Numbered from the stretch's first letter, positions 8,860 to 19,701 are shown. The stretch: 64,000 bases of DNA from Trinickia acidisoli (GCF_017315725.1 NZ_JAFLRG010000001.1:1364001-1428000); one strand, 5' to 3'. The notes: generated by a model from the letters alone, not told the origin. Translations and numbers: made by a program.

Positions 8860-11100
8860 ATGAACGCCGATACGATCGTCACCGGCGCGCCGTCGTTGCC
8901 GTCCTACAAAGACGCGCTCGCTTTCGTGCGTGAGTGCGCGGGCGAGGCGCGCCTGTCGTCGGGCGAGTTGCTGGCCGACCACGCGGCGGGCACGGCGTCG
9001 ATCGTCAGCAAGCTCAACGTCGATCCGCCCGCGGTGTTGGCGGCGGCGTTGTTCGCGCTGACGCCGCATCTGGCCGACCCCGAGCGGATCATCGCCGAGC
9101 GCTTCGGCGAGGAGGTGGAGCAGCTCGTCGGCGACGTGCGCAAGCTGCTGCGTCTCGGCACGGTGAGCCTGAAGGCGGCGCAGAACGCGGTTCCGGAGAC
9201 GGGCCGCGACGCGCAGGCGGCGAGGCGCGCGCAAATCGAGTCGCTGCGCAAGATGCTGCTCGCGTTCGCGCAGGACATCCGCGTCGTGCTGATCCGGCTC
9301 GCGTCGCGCTTGCAGACGCTGCGCTACTACGCGGCGGCCAAGACCTCGCCCGGGCTCGACGTTGCGCGCGAAACGCTCGAGATCTACGCGCCCCTCGCGA
9401 ACCGGCTCGGCATTTGGCAATTGAAGTGGGAACTCGAGGATCTGGCCTTCCGCTTCGAGGATCCGGACACCTACAAGCGCATCGCCAAGCTGCTCGACGA
9501 AAAGCGTGTCGAGCGCGAAACGTACGTATCGCAGGCGATCGAGCGGTTGCAGCAGGAGCTCGCGGCCGCCCAAATTCAAGCCGAGGTGAGCGGGCGGCCG
9601 AAACACATCTATAGCATCTGGCGCAAGATGCGCGGCAAGACGCTCGATTTCGCCGAACTCTACGACGTCCGCGCGTTTCGCGTCATCGTGCCGGACATCA
9701 AGGATTGCTATACGGTGCTCGGCATCGTGCACAACCTTTGGCAGCCGGTGCCGAAAGAATTCGACGATTACATCTCGCGGCCGAAGCCGAACGGCTACAA
9801 GTCGCTGCATACGGTCGTGATCGGCGACGATGGCCGCGCGTTCGAAGTGCAGATCCGCACGCACGAGATGCACCGCTTCGCCGAGTACGGCGTGGCCGCT
9901 CACTGGCGCTACAAGGAAGCCGGCACGCGCGGCTACGGCGGCCAGTTCAGCGCGAGCGAGAAATACGACGAGAAGATCGCGTGGCTGCGGCAGTTGCTCG
10001 CGTGGAAGGAAGACGTCGCGGAAGGAGAGGGCGAGCCCGCGGCCGCGAAGCCGTGGGAGCAACTGCGCCACGCCACGCTCGACGACGATCACATTTACGT
10101 ACTGACGCCGCAAGCGCGCGTGATCGCGCTGCCGCAAGGCGCGACGCCCCTCGATTTCGCCTATCACTTGCATAGCGAGCTAGGCCATCGCTGTCGCGGC
10201 GCCCGCGTCGATGGCGCGATGGTGCCGCTCAACACATCGTTGCAAAACGGGCAGACCGTAGAGATCGTCGCCGTGAAGGAGGGCGGGCCTTCGCGCGATT
10301 GGCTCAATCCGCAGCTCGGCTACCTGCAGAGCAACCGCGCGAAGCAGAAGGTGCGCGCGTGGTTCAACGCGATCGAGTTGCAGGAGAACATCGCGAGCGG
10401 CCGCGCGATGGTCGAAAAAACGCTGCAACGCGAAGGCAAGACCTCGGTCAACCTCGATCAGCTCGCGGCCAAGCTCGGTTTCAAGTCGCCCGACGATTTG
10501 TTCAACGTCGTCGGCAAGGAAGAGTTCAGCCTGCGCAACATCGAGCAGGCGATTTCCGACGCGGCGCCGCCCGAGCCGCAGGTCGATACGCCCGAGCAGT
10601 TCGAGAAACGCGGCAGCGGCGCGAGCGTCGCGCGCGGTGCGTCGACCGGCGTGCTCGTCGTCGGCGTCGACGCGCTGCTCACGCAACTTGCCCGATGCTG
10701 CCGTCCCGCGCCGCCCGACGACATTAGCGGTTTCGTCACGCGCGGCAAGGGCATGTCGATTCACCGCAGCGATTGCGCGATGTTCCGGCGCATGGTGGCG
10801 CGCGCGCCCGAGCGCGTGCTGCAGGTTGCATGGTCGGCGGACGTGATGGGCGGGCGCGGCTCGTCGGTCTATCCCGTCGACATCGCGATCGAGGCGCAGG
10901 ATCGCCAAGGCTTGTTGCGCGATATCTCGGAAGTGTTCGCGCGCGAGAAGATGAATGTCGTCGGCGTGAAGACGATGAGCCGCCGCAACGCGGCGTTCAT
11001 GCAGTTCACGGTCGAGGTGTCGAGCTCGTCGCAGGTTCAACGTGCCTGCACATTGCTCGGCGAAGTGGGCGGCGTCGAGCGCGCGGTACGCAAGGTATAG
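8860..11100 (+). CDS. relA: (p)ppGpp synthetase, monofunctional RelA
   Basis: Ribosome-associated stringent-response enzyme that makes (p)ppGpp when uncharged tRNA occupies the A site. The 746-residue protein shows a degenerate HD domain (about 40-190) without the HDxxED hydrolase motif. A synthetase domain follows (about 235-350, with NGYKSLHTVVIG). Then come a TGS domain (from about 405), a cysteine-containing region (ARCCRPAPPDD, about 610) and a C-terminal ACT domain. The synthetase carries EFDD (residues 300-303), the signature of monofunctional RelA, where bifunctional SpoT/Rel has RxKD. So this is a synthetase only, and SpoT should be elsewhere. Confidence 0.96.
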   Translation: MNADTIVTGAPSLPSYKDALAFVRECAGEARLSSGELLADHAAGTASIVSKLNVDPPAVLAAALFALTPHLADPERIIAERFGEEVEQLVGDVRKLLRLGTVSLKAAQNAVPETGRDAQAARRAQIESLRKMLLAFAQDIRVVLIRLASRLQTLRYYAAAKTSPGLDVARETLEIYAPLANRLGIWQLKWELEDLAFRFEDPDTYKRIAKLLDEKRVERETYVSQAIERLQQELAAAQIQAEVSGRPKHIYSIWRKMRGKTLDFAELYDVRAFRVIVPDIKDCYTVLGIVHNLWQPVPKEFDDYISRPKPNGYKSLHTVVIGDDGRAFEVQIRTHEMHRFAEYGVAAHWRYKEAGTRGYGGQFSASEKYDEKIAWLRQLLAWKEDVAEGEGEPAAAKPWEQLRHATLDDDHIYVLTPQARVIALPQGATPLDFAYHLHSELGHRCRGARVDGAMVPLNTSLQNGQTVEIVAVKEGGPSRDWLNPQLGYLQSNRAKQKVRAWFNAIELQENIASGRAMVEKTLQREGKTSVNLDQLAAKLGFKSPDDLFNVVGKEEFSLRNIEQAISDAAPPEPQVDTPEQFEKRGSGASVARGASTGVLVVGVDALLTQLARCCRPAPPDDISGFVTRGKGMSIHRSDCAMFRRMVARAPERVLQVAWSADVMGGRGSSVYPVDIAIEAQDRQGLLRDISEVFAREKMNVVGVKTMSRRNAAFMQFTVEVSSSSQVQRACTLLGEVGGVERAVRKV

Positions 11101-11128
11101 CCTTTGGCATGTGGAAGCATAAAAGTAC

Positions 11129-11157
11129 TTGCCAAGGTTCGATAGGCTCCATATAAT
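11129..11157 (+). promoter_or_regulatory. Sigma-70 promoter of tRNA-Val
   Basis: TTGCCA (11129-11134) and a consensus TATAAT (11152-11157) are separated by 17 bases. The tRNA begins 12 bases after the -10 box. Confidence 0.85.
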
Positions 11158-11169
11158 CGCTGCTTCTTC

Positions 11170-11246
11170 AGGCTCGTAGCTCAGCTGGTTAGAGCACCAC
11201 CTTGACATGGTGGGGGTCGTTGGTTCGAGTCCAATCGAGCCTACCA
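11170..11246 (+). tRNA. tRNA-Val (GAC)
   Basis: A 77-nt cloverleaf with encoded CCA. The acceptor stem AGGCTCG pairs with CGAGCCT. The anticodon loop TTGACAT carries GAC (Val), and the T arm is GTTGG-TTCGAGT-CCAAT. It lies between relA and thrS with its own promoter. Confidence 0.97.
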
Positions 11247-11410
11247 ACGAAATCGAGTACCCGGTTCGCCGGATACTCAACGGCAGTCAAGAGCGCGAAA
11301 GCGCACAAGGCGAATACGGTTATGACACCGCGAACGTTGACCGAAACCTTTTCGGAACGACGCTAGTCGAGGACCTCTTTCGCCCGGTAAGTCTGCTTTA
11401 GTGAAAGTGA

Positions 11411-11445
11411 ATGCGGCCCCTCGAAAGCGGGGCCGCATTTTTTTT
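11411..11445 (+). terminator. Rho-independent terminator after tRNA-Val
   Basis: ATGCGGCCCC (11411-11420) pairs perfectly with GGGGCCGCAT (11429-11438) around an 8-base loop, followed by eight T. The stretch between the tRNA end and this hairpin (about 165 bases) holds no convincing gene. The hairpin separates the tRNA transcript from thrS. Confidence 0.93.
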
Positions 11446-11539
11446 GTCCGTCTTTCGCTTAGCAAGTATCCGCAGTGACGGTTTGTTGCCGCCAACCGAT
11501 TGTTTTTGATGCCGCGCGCGGCATCTCGGAGAGAACGCA

Positions 11540-13447
11540 ATGGTTTCGATACGCCTGCCCGACGGTTCGGTTCGACAGTACGATCACCCGGTGACGGTGG
11601 CTGAAGTTGCGGCCTCGATCGGCCCGGGTCTCGCGAAGGCCGCGCTTGGCGGCAAGCTCGACGGCGAGCTCGTCGATACGTCGACGTCGATCGAGCGCGA
11701 CGCCTCGCTCGCGATCGTGACGGAGAAGGACCCGGACGGCCTCGACATCATTCGCCACTCGGCGGCGCACTTGCTCGCCTACGCAGTGAAGGATCTCTAT
11801 CCCGAGGCGCAGGTGACGATCGGGCCGGTGATCGACAACGGCTTCTATTACGACTTCGCCTATCACCGGCCTTTTACGCCCGAGGATCTCGAGAAGATCG
11901 AAAAGCGCATGCAAGAGCTCGCCAAGAAGGACGAGCCCGTTTCGCGCCGCGTGGTCTCGCGCGACGAAGCGGTGGCGTATTTCAATAGCATCGGCGAGAA
12001 GTACAAGGCCGAGATCATCGAGTCGATCCCCGCGAGCGATGAGATCAAGCTCTACTCGCACGGCGGCTTCACGGATCTGTGCCGCGGCCCGCACGTGCCG
12101 TCCACGGGCAAGCTCAAAGTCTTCAAGCTGATGAAGCTCGCCGGCGCGTACTGGCGCGGCGATTCGAAGAACGAGCAATTGCAGCGTATCTACGGCACGG
12201 CTTGGGCCAAGAAGGAAGAGCAGGACGCGTATCTGCACATGCTCGAGGAAGCGGAGAAGCGCGATCACCGCAAGCTTGGCCGCCAGCTCGACTTGTTTCA
12301 CTTGCAGGACGAATCGCCGGGTATGGTGTTCTGGCATCCGAAGGGTTGGACGCTTTGGCAGCAGGTCGAGCAGTACATGCGCCGGCGCGTGAATGCCGAC
12401 GGCTACCTCGAGATCAAGACGCCGATGATCATGGACCGCTCGCTGTGGGAGGCGTCGGGCCACTGGCAGAACTATCGCGAGAACATGTTCACGACGGAGT
12501 CGGAAAAGCGCGACTACGCGATCAAGCCGATGAACTGCCCGGGCCACGTGCAAGTGTTCAAGCACGGCCTGCGTTCGTATCGCGATCTGCCGCTGCGCTA
12601 CGCCGAATTCGGCTCGTGCCATCGCAACGAAGCGTCGGGCGCGTTGCACGGCCTCATGCGCGTGCGCGGCTTCGTGCAGGACGATGCGCACATCTTCTGC
12701 ACGGAAGCGCAATTCATCGAGGAATCGATCAAGTTCAACACGCTCGCGATGAGCGTGTACCGCGATTTCGGTTTCGATCAGATCGACATCAAGCTCTCGT
12801 TGCGCCCCGAGCAGCGCGCGGGGACGGATGAGATTTGGGACCGCGCCGAAGATGGCCTGCGCCAAGCGCTGACGGCGTGCGGCTTGCAGTGGGAGGAGCT
12901 CCAGGGCGAGGGCGCGTTCTACGGCCCGAAGATCGAATACCACATCAAGGATGCGCTCGGCCGGTCCTGGCAGTGCGGCACGCTGCAGCTCGACATGGTG
13001 CTGCCGGAGCGGCTCGGTGCCGAGTTCGTGGCCGAGGACAACAGCCGCCGCCGCCCCGTGATGCTGCACCGGGCAATCGTGGGTTCGATGGAGCGGTTTC
13101 TCGGCATTTTGATCGAGCACCATGCCGGCGCGATGCCCTCGTGGCTGGCGCCGACGCAGGCCGTCGTCATGAACATCGCCGAAAGCCAGGCCGAGTATGC
13201 GCAGTCGCTGGCCCAAACATTGCAAAAACAAGGGCTTAGAATCGGGCTCGATTTGCGCAACGAGAAAATTAGCTATAAAATACGCGAGCATACGCTCGAA
13301 AAAGTGCCGTACCTGCTCGTGGTAGGCGACAAAGAGCGTGAAGCACAAACGGTAGCCGTGCGTGCCCGTGGCGGTGTCGATCTAGGCGTGATGCCGGTCG
13401 ACGCCTTCGTTGAGCGCTTGGGTCAAGACATCGAGGCGTTCAAGTAG
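11540..13447 (+). CDS. thrS: Threonyl-tRNA synthetase
   Basis: Class II aminoacyl-tRNA synthetase (635 residues) that charges tRNA-Thr. It has an N-terminal TGS domain (1-60) and an editing domain with [11 protein letters not shown] (about residue 72). The catalytic core contains [12 protein letters not shown], whose Cys is a zinc ligand, and [14 protein letters not shown]. An anticodon-binding domain follows (from about 540). The start at 11540 is preceded by GGAGAGAACGCA. It is the first gene of the thrS-infC-rpmI-rplT translation group, with infC 49 bases downstream. No T-box leader is seen. Confidence 0.98.
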   Translation: MVSIRLPDGSVRQYDHPVTVAEVAASIGPGLAKAALGGKLDGELVDTSTSIERDASLAIVTEKDPDGLDIIRHSAAHLLAYAVKDLYPEAQVTIGPVIDNGFYYDFAYHRPFTPEDLEKIEKRMQELAKKDEPVSRRVVSRDEAVAYFNSIGEKYKAEIIESIPASDEIKLYSHGGFTDLCRGPHVPSTGKLKVFKLMKLAGAYWRGDSKNEQLQRIYGTAWAKKEEQDAYLHMLEEAEKRDHRKLGRQLDLFHLQDESPGMVFWHPKGWTLWQQVEQYMRRRVNADGYLEIKTPMIMDRSLWEASGHWQNYRENMFTTESEKRDYAIKPMNCPGHVQVFKHGLRSYRDLPLRYAEFGSCHRNEASGALHGLMRVRGFVQDDAHIFCTEAQFIEESIKFNTLAMSVYRDFGFDQIDIKLSLRPEQRAGTDEIWDRAEDGLRQALTACGLQWEELQGEGAFYGPKIEYHIKDALGRSWQCGTLQLDMVLPERLGAEFVAEDNSRRRPVMLHRAIVGSMERFLGILIEHHAGAMPSWLAPTQAVVMNIAESQAEYAQSLAQTLQKQGLRIGLDLRNEKISYKIREHTLEKVPYLLVVGDKEREAQTVAVRARGGVDLGVMPVDAFVERLGQDIEAFK

Positions 13448-13496
13448 CCACTGTGGCAGCGCGGCTCGTTTTTTTAATTTTTTGAGGAAACAAAAC

Positions 13497-14018
13497 ATCG
13501 CTACTGATAAGCCGCATCGCATCAACGGTGAAATTTCGGCACCCGAGGTGCGTCTAGTCGGAGTCGAGAACGAACCGCTCGGCATCGTGAAACTGGCTGA
13601 TGCTTTCCGCATGTCGGAACAGCAGGACGTCGATCTGGTGGAAATCGCCCCGCAAGCGGTTCCTCCGGTCTGCCGCTTGATGGATTACGGCAAGTTCAAG
13701 TACCAGGAAGCGAAGAAGCAGCACGAGGCGAAGCTCAAGCAGAAGGTCATCCAGGTCAAGGAAGTGAAGTTCCGCCCGGGTACCGACGACGGCGATTACA
13801 ACGTCAAGCTGCGCAATCTCGTGCGCTTCCTCGAGGATGGCGACAAGACGAAGATCACGTTGCGTTTTCGCGGGCGTGAAATGGCGCACCAGGAAATCGG
13901 CATGCGGATGCTCGAGCGCTTGCGCACCGACCTCGAAGAAGTCGGCCAGGTCGAGCAAATGCCGAAGATGGAGGGGCGCCAGATGATCATGGTGCTCGCG
14001 CCGAAGAAGAAGAAGTGA
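13497..14018 (+). CDS. infC: Translation initiation factor IF-3, ATC start
   Basis: IF-3 (173 residues) binds the 30S subunit and proofreads initiation codons. The family N-terminus ([11 protein letters not shown], then [13 protein letters not shown]) begins right after an ATC codon at 13497. That codon is preceded by a good Shine-Dalgarno (TGAGGAAAC, about 6 bases away), and there is no ATG/GTG/TTG start between the Shine-Dalgarno and RINGE. A non-AUG start on infC is known in E. coli (AUU) and lets IF-3 repress its own synthesis; I infer the same here. N- and C-terminal domains are joined by a lysine-rich linker around residue 80. It is likely cotranscribed with thrS. Confidence 0.95.
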   Translation: MATDKPHRINGEISAPEVRLVGVENEPLGIVKLADAFRMSEQQDVDLVEIAPQAVPPVCRLMDYGKFKYQEAKKQHEAKLKQKVIQVKEVKFRPGTDDGDYNVKLRNLVRFLEDGDKTKITLRFRGREMAHQEIGMRMLERLRTDLEEVGQVEQMPKMEGRQMIMVLAPKKKK

Positions 14019-14258
14019 CGTGCGGCGCGCCGCGGCTCGGCCACGATTTTCGGCCGGTGGTGCGGCGCGTGTGACGGAGCGGTGAGAGATGTAAACAGAT
14101 TTCGGAACCGGTGCCCGGCTGTAATGGGCCTCGGCTCCTGAAAACGCGGCGGCCGGCAACGGCAAGCCGCAGACAAGTGGACTGGGTTTCAAAGGGCGGA
14201 TCTGGGGCTTTTCGGCCGGCCGCACACCCATCGCCATCAAATAACGGAGTTGTTCGTC

Positions 14259-14456
14259 ATGCCTAAGATGAAGACCAAGAAGAGCGCTGCGAAGCGCTTC
14301 GTGGTGCGTCCGGGCGGGACCGTCAAGCGCGGTCAAGCCTTCAAGCGCCACATTCTCACGAAAAAAACCACGAAGAATAAGCGTCATCTGCGCGGTTCGA
14401 CGGCGGTGCACGAGTCCAATGTGGCTTCCGTGCGCGCCATGATGCCCTTCGCCTAA
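14259..14456 (+). CDS. rpmI: 50S ribosomal protein L35
   Basis: A 65-residue, lysine-rich ribosomal protein with the standard L35 sequence ([14 protein letters not shown] at the N-terminus, [16 protein letters not shown] in the middle). ATG 14259 follows a GGAGTTGTTCGTC ribosome-binding site. The 240-base leader between infC and rpmI has no gene. In enterobacteria L20 represses rpmI-rplT through this leader; I did not identify the matching pseudoknot. Confidence 0.98.
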   Translation: MPKMKTKKSAAKRFVVRPGGTVKRGQAFKRHILTKKTTKNKRHLRGSTAVHESNVASVRAMMPFA

Positions 14457-14485
14457 CCCTTAACCTTTACTCATAGGAGCGAAAC

Positions 14486-14845
14486 ATGCCTCGAGTCAAA
14501 CGTGGGGTTACGGCACGTGCCCGCCACAAGAAGATCATCAACCTGGCCAAGGGTTACCGTGGCCGTCGCAATAACGTCTACCGCATCGCGAAGCAAGCGG
14601 TCATGCGCGCAGGGCAATATGCCTACCGCGACCGTCGCAACAAGAAGCGCGTATTCCGTGCACTGTGGATCACGCGTATCAACGCGGCGGTCCGTCAGCA
14701 CGACATGACGTACAGCGTGTTCATCAACGGCCTGAAGAAGGCGTCGATCGAACTCGACCGCAAGGTGCTGGCCGATATGGCCGTGTTCGACAAGGCCGCT
14801 TTTGCCGCGATCGTGAATCAGGTGAAAGCCGCCGTTGCAGCCTAA
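14486..14845 (+). CDS. rplT: 50S ribosomal protein L20
   Basis: A 119-residue L20, binding 23S rRNA early in large-subunit assembly and, in several bacteria, acting as autogenous repressor of rpmI-rplT. The N-terminus [20 protein letters not shown] and the later [21 protein letters not shown] are family-typical. It starts 29 bases after rpmI behind TAGGAGCG, and the transcript ends at the terminator at 14914. Confidence 0.98.
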   Translation: MPRVKRGVTARARHKKIINLAKGYRGRRNNVYRIAKQAVMRAGQYAYRDRRNKKRVFRALWITRINAAVRQHDMTYSVFINGLKKASIELDRKVLADMAVFDKAAFAAIVNQVKAAVAA

Positions 14846-14913
14846 TTGCGAGATTAGTACTGCGTGGTTCGTCGGGGGCGCCGGTGCAGGCCAGTGCCCC
14901 CCGACAAGAAAAC

Positions 14914-14941
14914 GGGGCTCCTCACCGAGCCCCTTTTTTTT
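14914..14941 (+). terminator. Rho-independent terminator after rplT
   Basis: GGGGCTC (14914-14920) and GAGCCCC (14927-14933) form a 7-bp stem with a 6-base loop, followed by eight T. It lies between rplT and pheS, so pheST may have its own promoter or be under attenuation. No leader peptide of the pheM type was found. Confidence 0.9.
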
Positions 14942-14997
14942 GCTGGTCGCACTCAGGTGCCTCGTAAATCATCACCGACGTTGAAATGATGGGATCA

Positions 14998-16011
14998 ATG
15001 GATCTGGACCGGATTGTCGCCGACGCGCAAGAAGCGTTTTCACGAGCCCTTGACGGTGCCACGCTCGAAAACGAGAAGGCTCGTTTTCTCGGCAAGGCGG
15101 GCATGCTGACCGAACTGCTCAAGGGCCTCGGCAAGCTCGACCCCGAGGCGCGCAAGGCCGAGGGCGCACGCATCAACGTCGCGAAGCAGCAGGTCGAGGC
15201 GGCGCTGACGTCGCGGCGCGACGCGCTCGCGCAAGCGTTGCTCGAACAGCGCCTCACGGCGGAGGCGATCGATGTGACGCTGCCTGGGCGCGGCAACGGC
15301 GCCGGCAGTTTGCACCCCGTGATGCAGACGTGGGAGCGCGTCGAGCGAATCTTCGGCTCGATCGGCTTCGACGTGGCGGACGGCCCCGAAATCGAAACCG
15401 ATTGGTACAACTTCACGGCGCTGAACAGCCCTGAAAACCACCCGGCGCGCTCGATGCAAGATACGTTCTACGTCGACGGCCAGGATGCGGGCGGGCGTTC
15501 GCTCCTGTTGCGCACGCATACGAGCCCGATGCAAGTCCGCTACGCGCGCAGCAATCAGCCGCCGATCAAAGTCATCGTGCCGGGGCGCACGTATCGTGTC
15601 GACAGCGACGCGACGCATTCGCCGATGTTCAACCAAGTCGAAGGCCTTTGGATCGACGAGAACATCAGCTTCGCGGACTTGAAGGGCGTCTATACCGATT
15701 TTCTGAAGAAATTTTTCGAGCGCGACGACATCCTCGTCCGCTTTAGGCCCTCGTATTTCCCGTTCACGGAACCGTCGGCCGAAATCGACATGAAGTTCGA
15801 AGAAGGCAAGAACGCCGGCAAGTGGCTCGAGATCTCGGGCTCCGGCCAGGTGCATCCGAACGTCATTCGCAACATGGGCCTCGATCCGGAGCGCTACATC
15901 GGCTTCGCGTTCGGCAGCGGCCTCGAGCGGTTGGCGATGCTGCGCTATGGCGTGCAGGATCTGCGGCTCTTCTTCGAGAATGATCTGCGCTTCTTGCGGC
16001 AGTTCGCGTAA
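14998..16011 (+). CDS. pheS: Phenylalanyl-tRNA synthetase alpha subunit
   Basis: Catalytic alpha subunit (337 residues) of the alpha2-beta2 class IIc synthetase. An N-terminal coiled-coil arm that contacts tRNA occupies about 1-90. The class II core follows, with [32 protein letters not shown] and the C-terminal [19 protein letters not shown]. Three in-frame ATGs occur (14986, 14989, 14998); 14998 is chosen because it gives the [11 protein letters not shown] start seen in this group. pheT follows 119 bases downstream. Confidence 0.97.
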   Translation: MDLDRIVADAQEAFSRALDGATLENEKARFLGKAGMLTELLKGLGKLDPEARKAEGARINVAKQQVEAALTSRRDALAQALLEQRLTAEAIDVTLPGRGNGAGSLHPVMQTWERVERIFGSIGFDVADGPEIETDWYNFTALNSPENHPARSMQDTFYVDGQDAGGRSLLLRTHTSPMQVRYARSNQPPIKVIVPGRTYRVDSDATHSPMFNQVEGLWIDENISFADLKGVYTDFLKKFFERDDILVRFRPSYFPFTEPSAEIDMKFEEGKNAGKWLEISGSGQVHPNVIRNMGLDPERYIGFAFGSGLERLAMLRYGVQDLRLFFENDLRFLRQFA

Positions 16012-16130
16012 CGCGCATCAGCGCACCTCACGCGAGCCGAAAGCCGCAAGCAGTGCCTGGGCCGAGCGAGCGTCGAAACGGCGCTCGCATGAAGCCGGGC
16101 ATGGACCCACTCCTTCGAACGTAGACACAC

Positions 16131-18563
16131 ATGCAATTCTCTGAATCCTGGCTCCGAGCGTTTGTCGATCCGCAACTAACGACGGAAGAACTGTCGCACG
16201 CATTGACGATGGCTGGCCTCGAAGTCGAGTCGTTGCGCCCGGCCGCACCGCCGACCTCGAAGATCGTCGTCGGCCGCGTGCTCGAAGTCGTGAAGCATCC
16301 CGATGCGGACAAGCTCAACGTCTGTCAGGTCGATGCCGGCACGGGCGCGGTGTTGAACATTGTCTGCGGCGCGCCGAACGTCGCGCCCGGAATCAAAGTG
16401 CCCGTCGCGCTCGTGGGTGCGCAACTGCCACCGTCCGAAGAGGGCGGCGCGCCGTTCTTGATCAAGCTGTCGAAGCTGCGGGGCGTGCAAAGCGAAGGCA
16501 TGCTGTGCTCGGCGCGCGAGCTCAAGCTGTCGGAAGATCACAGCGGGCTGATGATCCTGTCCGAGGACACGCCGATCGGGCAGGACATCCGCGAAGTGCT
16601 GAACCTCGACGACACCGTCTTCGAAATCAAATTGACGCCGAACAAGGCCGATTGCCTCTCCGTCTTCGGCGTTGCGCGCGAGACGGCGGCCATCACCGGT
16701 GCGCCGCTCAGGCCGCTCGCGATCGAGCCCGTCGACGTCAAGCTCAACGAGCGTTTGCCTGTGAAGATCGCGGCGCCCGATCTGTGCGGCCGCTTCTCGG
16801 GCCGCGTCATCCGCGGCGTGAATGCGCGTGCGAAGACGCCGCAGTGGATGGTCGAGCGGCTCGAACGTTCAGGACAACGAAGCATTTCCGCGCTCGTCGA
16901 TATTTCGAATTACGTGATGCTGGAGCTCGGTCGCCCGTCGCACGTGTTCGATCTCGACAAGATTCATGGCGGCATCGAGGTGCGCTGGGGGCGTCGCGGC
17001 GAAAGCCTGAAGCTTTTGAACGGCAACACGATCGAGCTCGACGAAGCGGTTGGCGTCATCGTCGACGATCATCAGGTCGAAAGCCTGGCCGGCATCATGG
17101 GCGGCGACAGCACGGCCGTGACGCTCGATACGACGAACGTCTATCTGGAAGCCGCGTTCTGGTGGCCCGACAGCATCCGCGGCCGCGCGCGCAAGTACAA
17201 CTTCTCGACCGATGCCGCTCATCGTTTCGAGCGGGGCGTCGACTACGAGACGACGGTTCAGCATATCGAACGCATTACGCGTCTCATCCTCGACATTTGC
17301 GGTGGCGAGGCGGGGCCCGTCGACGACCAAACCGTCAATCTGCCGCGACGCATGCCTGTCACGATGCGCGTGGCGCGTGCGCAGCGCGTGATCGGCGTGG
17401 CGATCGAGGCCGATGAAATGGCGCGGATTTTCACGCGCCTTGGGCTCGCGTACGAGTTCGACGGCGAGATTTTCGCGGTGACGCCGCCCTCATACCGCTT
17501 CGATATCGAGATCGAGGAAGACCTGATCGAAGAAGTGGCGCGCATTTACGGCTTCGAGAAGATTCCCGCACGTCCCCCCGTTGCGGCCAATGCGATGCGC
17601 GGGACGAACGAAACGCGCCGCTCGATCCATGCACTGCGCCACGCGCTGGCCGCGCGCGACTACGCCGAGACAGTCAGCTTCAGCTTCGTCGATGAAAGCT
17701 GGGAGCGCGATTTCGCCGGTAACGACGCGCCGATTCGCGTGCTCAATCCGATCGCGAGCCAGTTGTCGGTGATGCGCACGACGCTGTTCGGCAGTCTCAT
17801 CGACGTCTTGCGTCACAACTTGAATCGCCGTGCGGATCGTGTTCGCGTGTTCGAGGCAGGGCGTGTGTTTTTGCGTGACGCGTCGGTCGATGTGAGCGAG
17901 ATGACCGTCGAAGGCTATGCGCAGCCGAAGCGCATCGGCGCGCTGGCTTATGGCCCGGCGGCCGAAGAGCAGTGGGGACAATCGACGCGCATGGTCGATT
18001 TCTTCGACGTGAAGGGCGACGTCGAGGCGTTGTTCGCGCCGCACGCGGTGCGTTTCGTCAAGGCGGGCCACCCTGCATTGCATCCGGGCCGCAGTGCGCG
18101 CATCGAGCTCGATGGCCGGGCCGTTGGTTGGATCGGCGAGTTGCATCCGCGCTGGATGCAACAATACGATTTGCCGCACGCGCCGATCCTCTTTGAAGTC
18201 GACGCCGAAGCGTTGATGGGCCGCGCATTGCCGACGCCGACGGAAGTGTCGAAATATCCGCCGGTACGCCGCGATATCGCGGTGGTGGTGGACCAAAACG
18301 TGGACGTTCAGGCGTTGTTCGACGAGATGCAAAAGGCGCTTGCCGAGGACGCATGCAAGTTTGTCCAAAGGGTTGCGCTTTTCGATGAATTTCGTGCAAA
18401 ATCAAGTACTTCCGGCGGGATGGCAGCGCACGAGAAAAGCCTTGCCTTCCGCGTGACCCTGCAAGATACTGGCGGCACGCTGCAGGACGAAACGGTCGAT
18501 TTGGCCGTCAAGACCTTGGTGGATCGCTTGGCTCGAGTTTACGGCGCGCGGTTGCGCGGATGA
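16131..18563 (+). CDS. pheT: Phenylalanyl-tRNA synthetase beta subunit
   Basis: Beta subunit (810 residues) with the tRNA-binding EMAP-like domain near the N-terminus ([20 protein letters not shown]), a B3/4 editing domain, B5 and catalytic-like domains, and the C-terminal anticodon-binding FDX-ACB domain ([18 protein letters not shown]). It provides the editing and tRNA recognition for PheS. The stop codon at 18561 overlaps an ATG in the same frame as ihfA, hinting at coupling of pheT and ihfA translation. Confidence 0.98.
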   Translation: MQFSESWLRAFVDPQLTTEELSHALTMAGLEVESLRPAAPPTSKIVVGRVLEVVKHPDADKLNVCQVDAGTGAVLNIVCGAPNVAPGIKVPVALVGAQLPPSEEGGAPFLIKLSKLRGVQSEGMLCSARELKLSEDHSGLMILSEDTPIGQDIREVLNLDDTVFEIKLTPNKADCLSVFGVARETAAITGAPLRPLAIEPVDVKLNERLPVKIAAPDLCGRFSGRVIRGVNARAKTPQWMVERLERSGQRSISALVDISNYVMLELGRPSHVFDLDKIHGGIEVRWGRRGESLKLLNGNTIELDEAVGVIVDDHQVESLAGIMGGDSTAVTLDTTNVYLEAAFWWPDSIRGRARKYNFSTDAAHRFERGVDYETTVQHIERITRLILDICGGEAGPVDDQTVNLPRRMPVTMRVARAQRVIGVAIEADEMARIFTRLGLAYEFDGEIFAVTPPSYRFDIEIEEDLIEEVARIYGFEKIPARPPVAANAMRGTNETRRSIHALRHALAARDYAETVSFSFVDESWERDFAGNDAPIRVLNPIASQLSVMRTTLFGSLIDVLRHNLNRRADRVRVFEAGRVFLRDASVDVSEMTVEGYAQPKRIGALAYGPAAEEQWGQSTRMVDFFDVKGDVEALFAPHAVRFVKAGHPALHPGRSARIELDGRAVGWIGELHPRWMQQYDLPHAPILFEVDAEALMGRALPTPTEVSKYPPVRRDIAVVVDQNVDVQALFDEMQKALAEDACKFVQRVALFDEFRAKSSTSGGMAAHEKSLAFRVTLQDTGGTLQDETVDLAVKTLVDRLARVYGARLRG

Positions 18564-18628
18564 ACGCGGGGACGCTCGTAAGAGCGTCCGTGCGATGTAC
18601 CGCCATCGGTTGGTCGCCGTTTTTAGAC

Positions 18629-19045
18629 ATGAATGAAATGAACTCGAGTGATTTCGAAGCCCTACTTGCGGCGCAGCGTGGCGCCATGATTCGCGAAATA
18701 TCGACACCGCTCGCCGACGTATCCACTAGCGCGGAAACGCCGACACTGACCAAAGCCGAGCTGGCCGAGCTGCTATTCGACAACGTCGGATTGAACAAGC
18801 GCGAAGCCAAGGACATGGTCGAGGCGTTTTTTGAAGTGATTCGCGACGCGCTCGAGAGCGGCGACAGCGTGAAGCTGTCGGGTTTCGGCAATTTCCAGTT
18901 GCGCGACAAGCCGCAGCGGCCGGGACGCAATCCCAAGACGGGCGAGGCGATTCCGATCGCGGCGCGCCGTGTCGTGACGTTCCATGCGAGTCAAAAGCTG
19001 AAGGCGCTCGTCGAAAGCGGCGCCGAGGCGGCTTTGCCGCGCTGA
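18629..19045 (+). CDS. ihfA: Integration host factor alpha subunit
   Basis: DNA-bending nucleoid protein that works as a heterodimer with IhfB. The HU/IHF fold starts around residue 38 ([26 protein letters not shown]) and includes the beta-arm [20 protein letters not shown]. At 138 residues it is about 40 longer than the E. coli protein because of an N-terminal extension ([18 protein letters not shown]), which I recall from Burkholderia homologues and which supports ATG 18629. ATG 18560, overlapping the pheT stop, is an alternative that would add 23 residues. Its place after pheT matches the enterobacterial pheST-ihfA arrangement. Confidence 0.95.
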   Translation: MNEMNSSDFEALLAAQRGAMIREISTPLADVSTSAETPTLTKAELAELLFDNVGLNKREAKDMVEAFFEVIRDALESGDSVKLSGFGNFQLRDKPQRPGRNPKTGEAIPIAARRVVTFHASQKLKALVESGAEAALPR

Positions 19046-19099
19046 TTGCGAAGCTGCGACGCGTCGCAGCGCGCCCTTTACCACGACGGTTAACCGACG

Positions 19100-19528
19100 A
19101 TGACAACGACGGTCGAGAAAGTCGTCTTGCCTCCGATTCCGGCGAAGCGGTACTTCACGATCGGTGAGGTCAGCGAGCTGTGCGGCGTCAAGCCGCATGT
19201 GCTGCGGTATTGGGAGCAGGAGTTCACGCAGTTGCGTCCGGTCAAGCGCCGTGGCAACCGTCGTTACTATCAGCACCATGAGGTGCTGTTGATACGGCGT
19301 ATTCGCGAATTGCTCTATGAGCAGGGCTTCACGATCAACGGTGCGCGTAACAAGCTCGATGCGCGCGGTGCGGTGATCGAAGAGGATGCGACGGATGCGG
19401 CGAAGCCGGAGCGGGAAGCGTCACAGGATACGAATGCACCGGTGGCGCCCTCGGCGATGGGAGATAGCGTCGACGTCGCGCAACTGCGCAAGGATCTCAT
19501 CGGCATCATCGAACTGTTGGGAAGATAG
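19100..19528 (+). CDS. MerR family transcriptional regulator
   Basis: A 142-residue protein with an N-terminal MerR-type winged HTH (YFTIGEVSELCGVKPHVLRYWEQEF, residues 13-40). It is followed by a RRGNRRYYQHHEVLLIRRIRELLYEQGFTINGA wing and helix. The C-terminal part is short and polar, without an obvious metal-binding cysteine cluster, so the effector is unknown. It lies 54 bases after ihfA and just before tRNA-Pro, the standard position for this small regulator in betaproteobacteria. It is probably cotranscribed with pheST-ihfA. Confidence 0.93.
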   Translation: MTTTVEKVVLPPIPAKRYFTIGEVSELCGVKPHVLRYWEQEFTQLRPVKRRGNRRYYQHHEVLLIRRIRELLYEQGFTINGARNKLDARGAVIEEDATDAAKPEREASQDTNAPVAPSAMGDSVDVAQLRKDLIGIIELLGR

Positions 19529-19542
19529 TTTCGTGTAGGTGG

Positions 19543-19571
19543 TTCTAATCGGTGAAAGTGTCTGTTATACT
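19543..19571 (+). promoter_or_regulatory. Probable promoter of tRNA-Pro
   Basis: A -10-like TATACT (19566-19571) lies 10 bases before the tRNA. A weak -35-like TTCTAA (19543-19548) is 17 bases upstream of it. Confidence 0.6.
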
Positions 19572-19581
19572 TTCATGCTTT

Positions 19582-19658
<77 letters not shown>

Positions 19659-19663
19659 GATTA

Positions 19664-19701
19664 AAAAAACCCGCGTCAGCTTAGGCTGTCGCGGGTTTTT
19701 T
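19664..19701. terminator. Bidirectional rho-independent terminator after tRNA-Pro
   Basis: A run of A plus CCCGCG (19664-19675) pairs with CGCGGG plus a run of T (19690-19701), 12 bp in all, with an inner CAGC/GCTG mini-stem in the loop. T tracts follow on both strands, so it can end both the tRNA transcript and the minus-strand gene at 19738. Confidence 0.9.
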
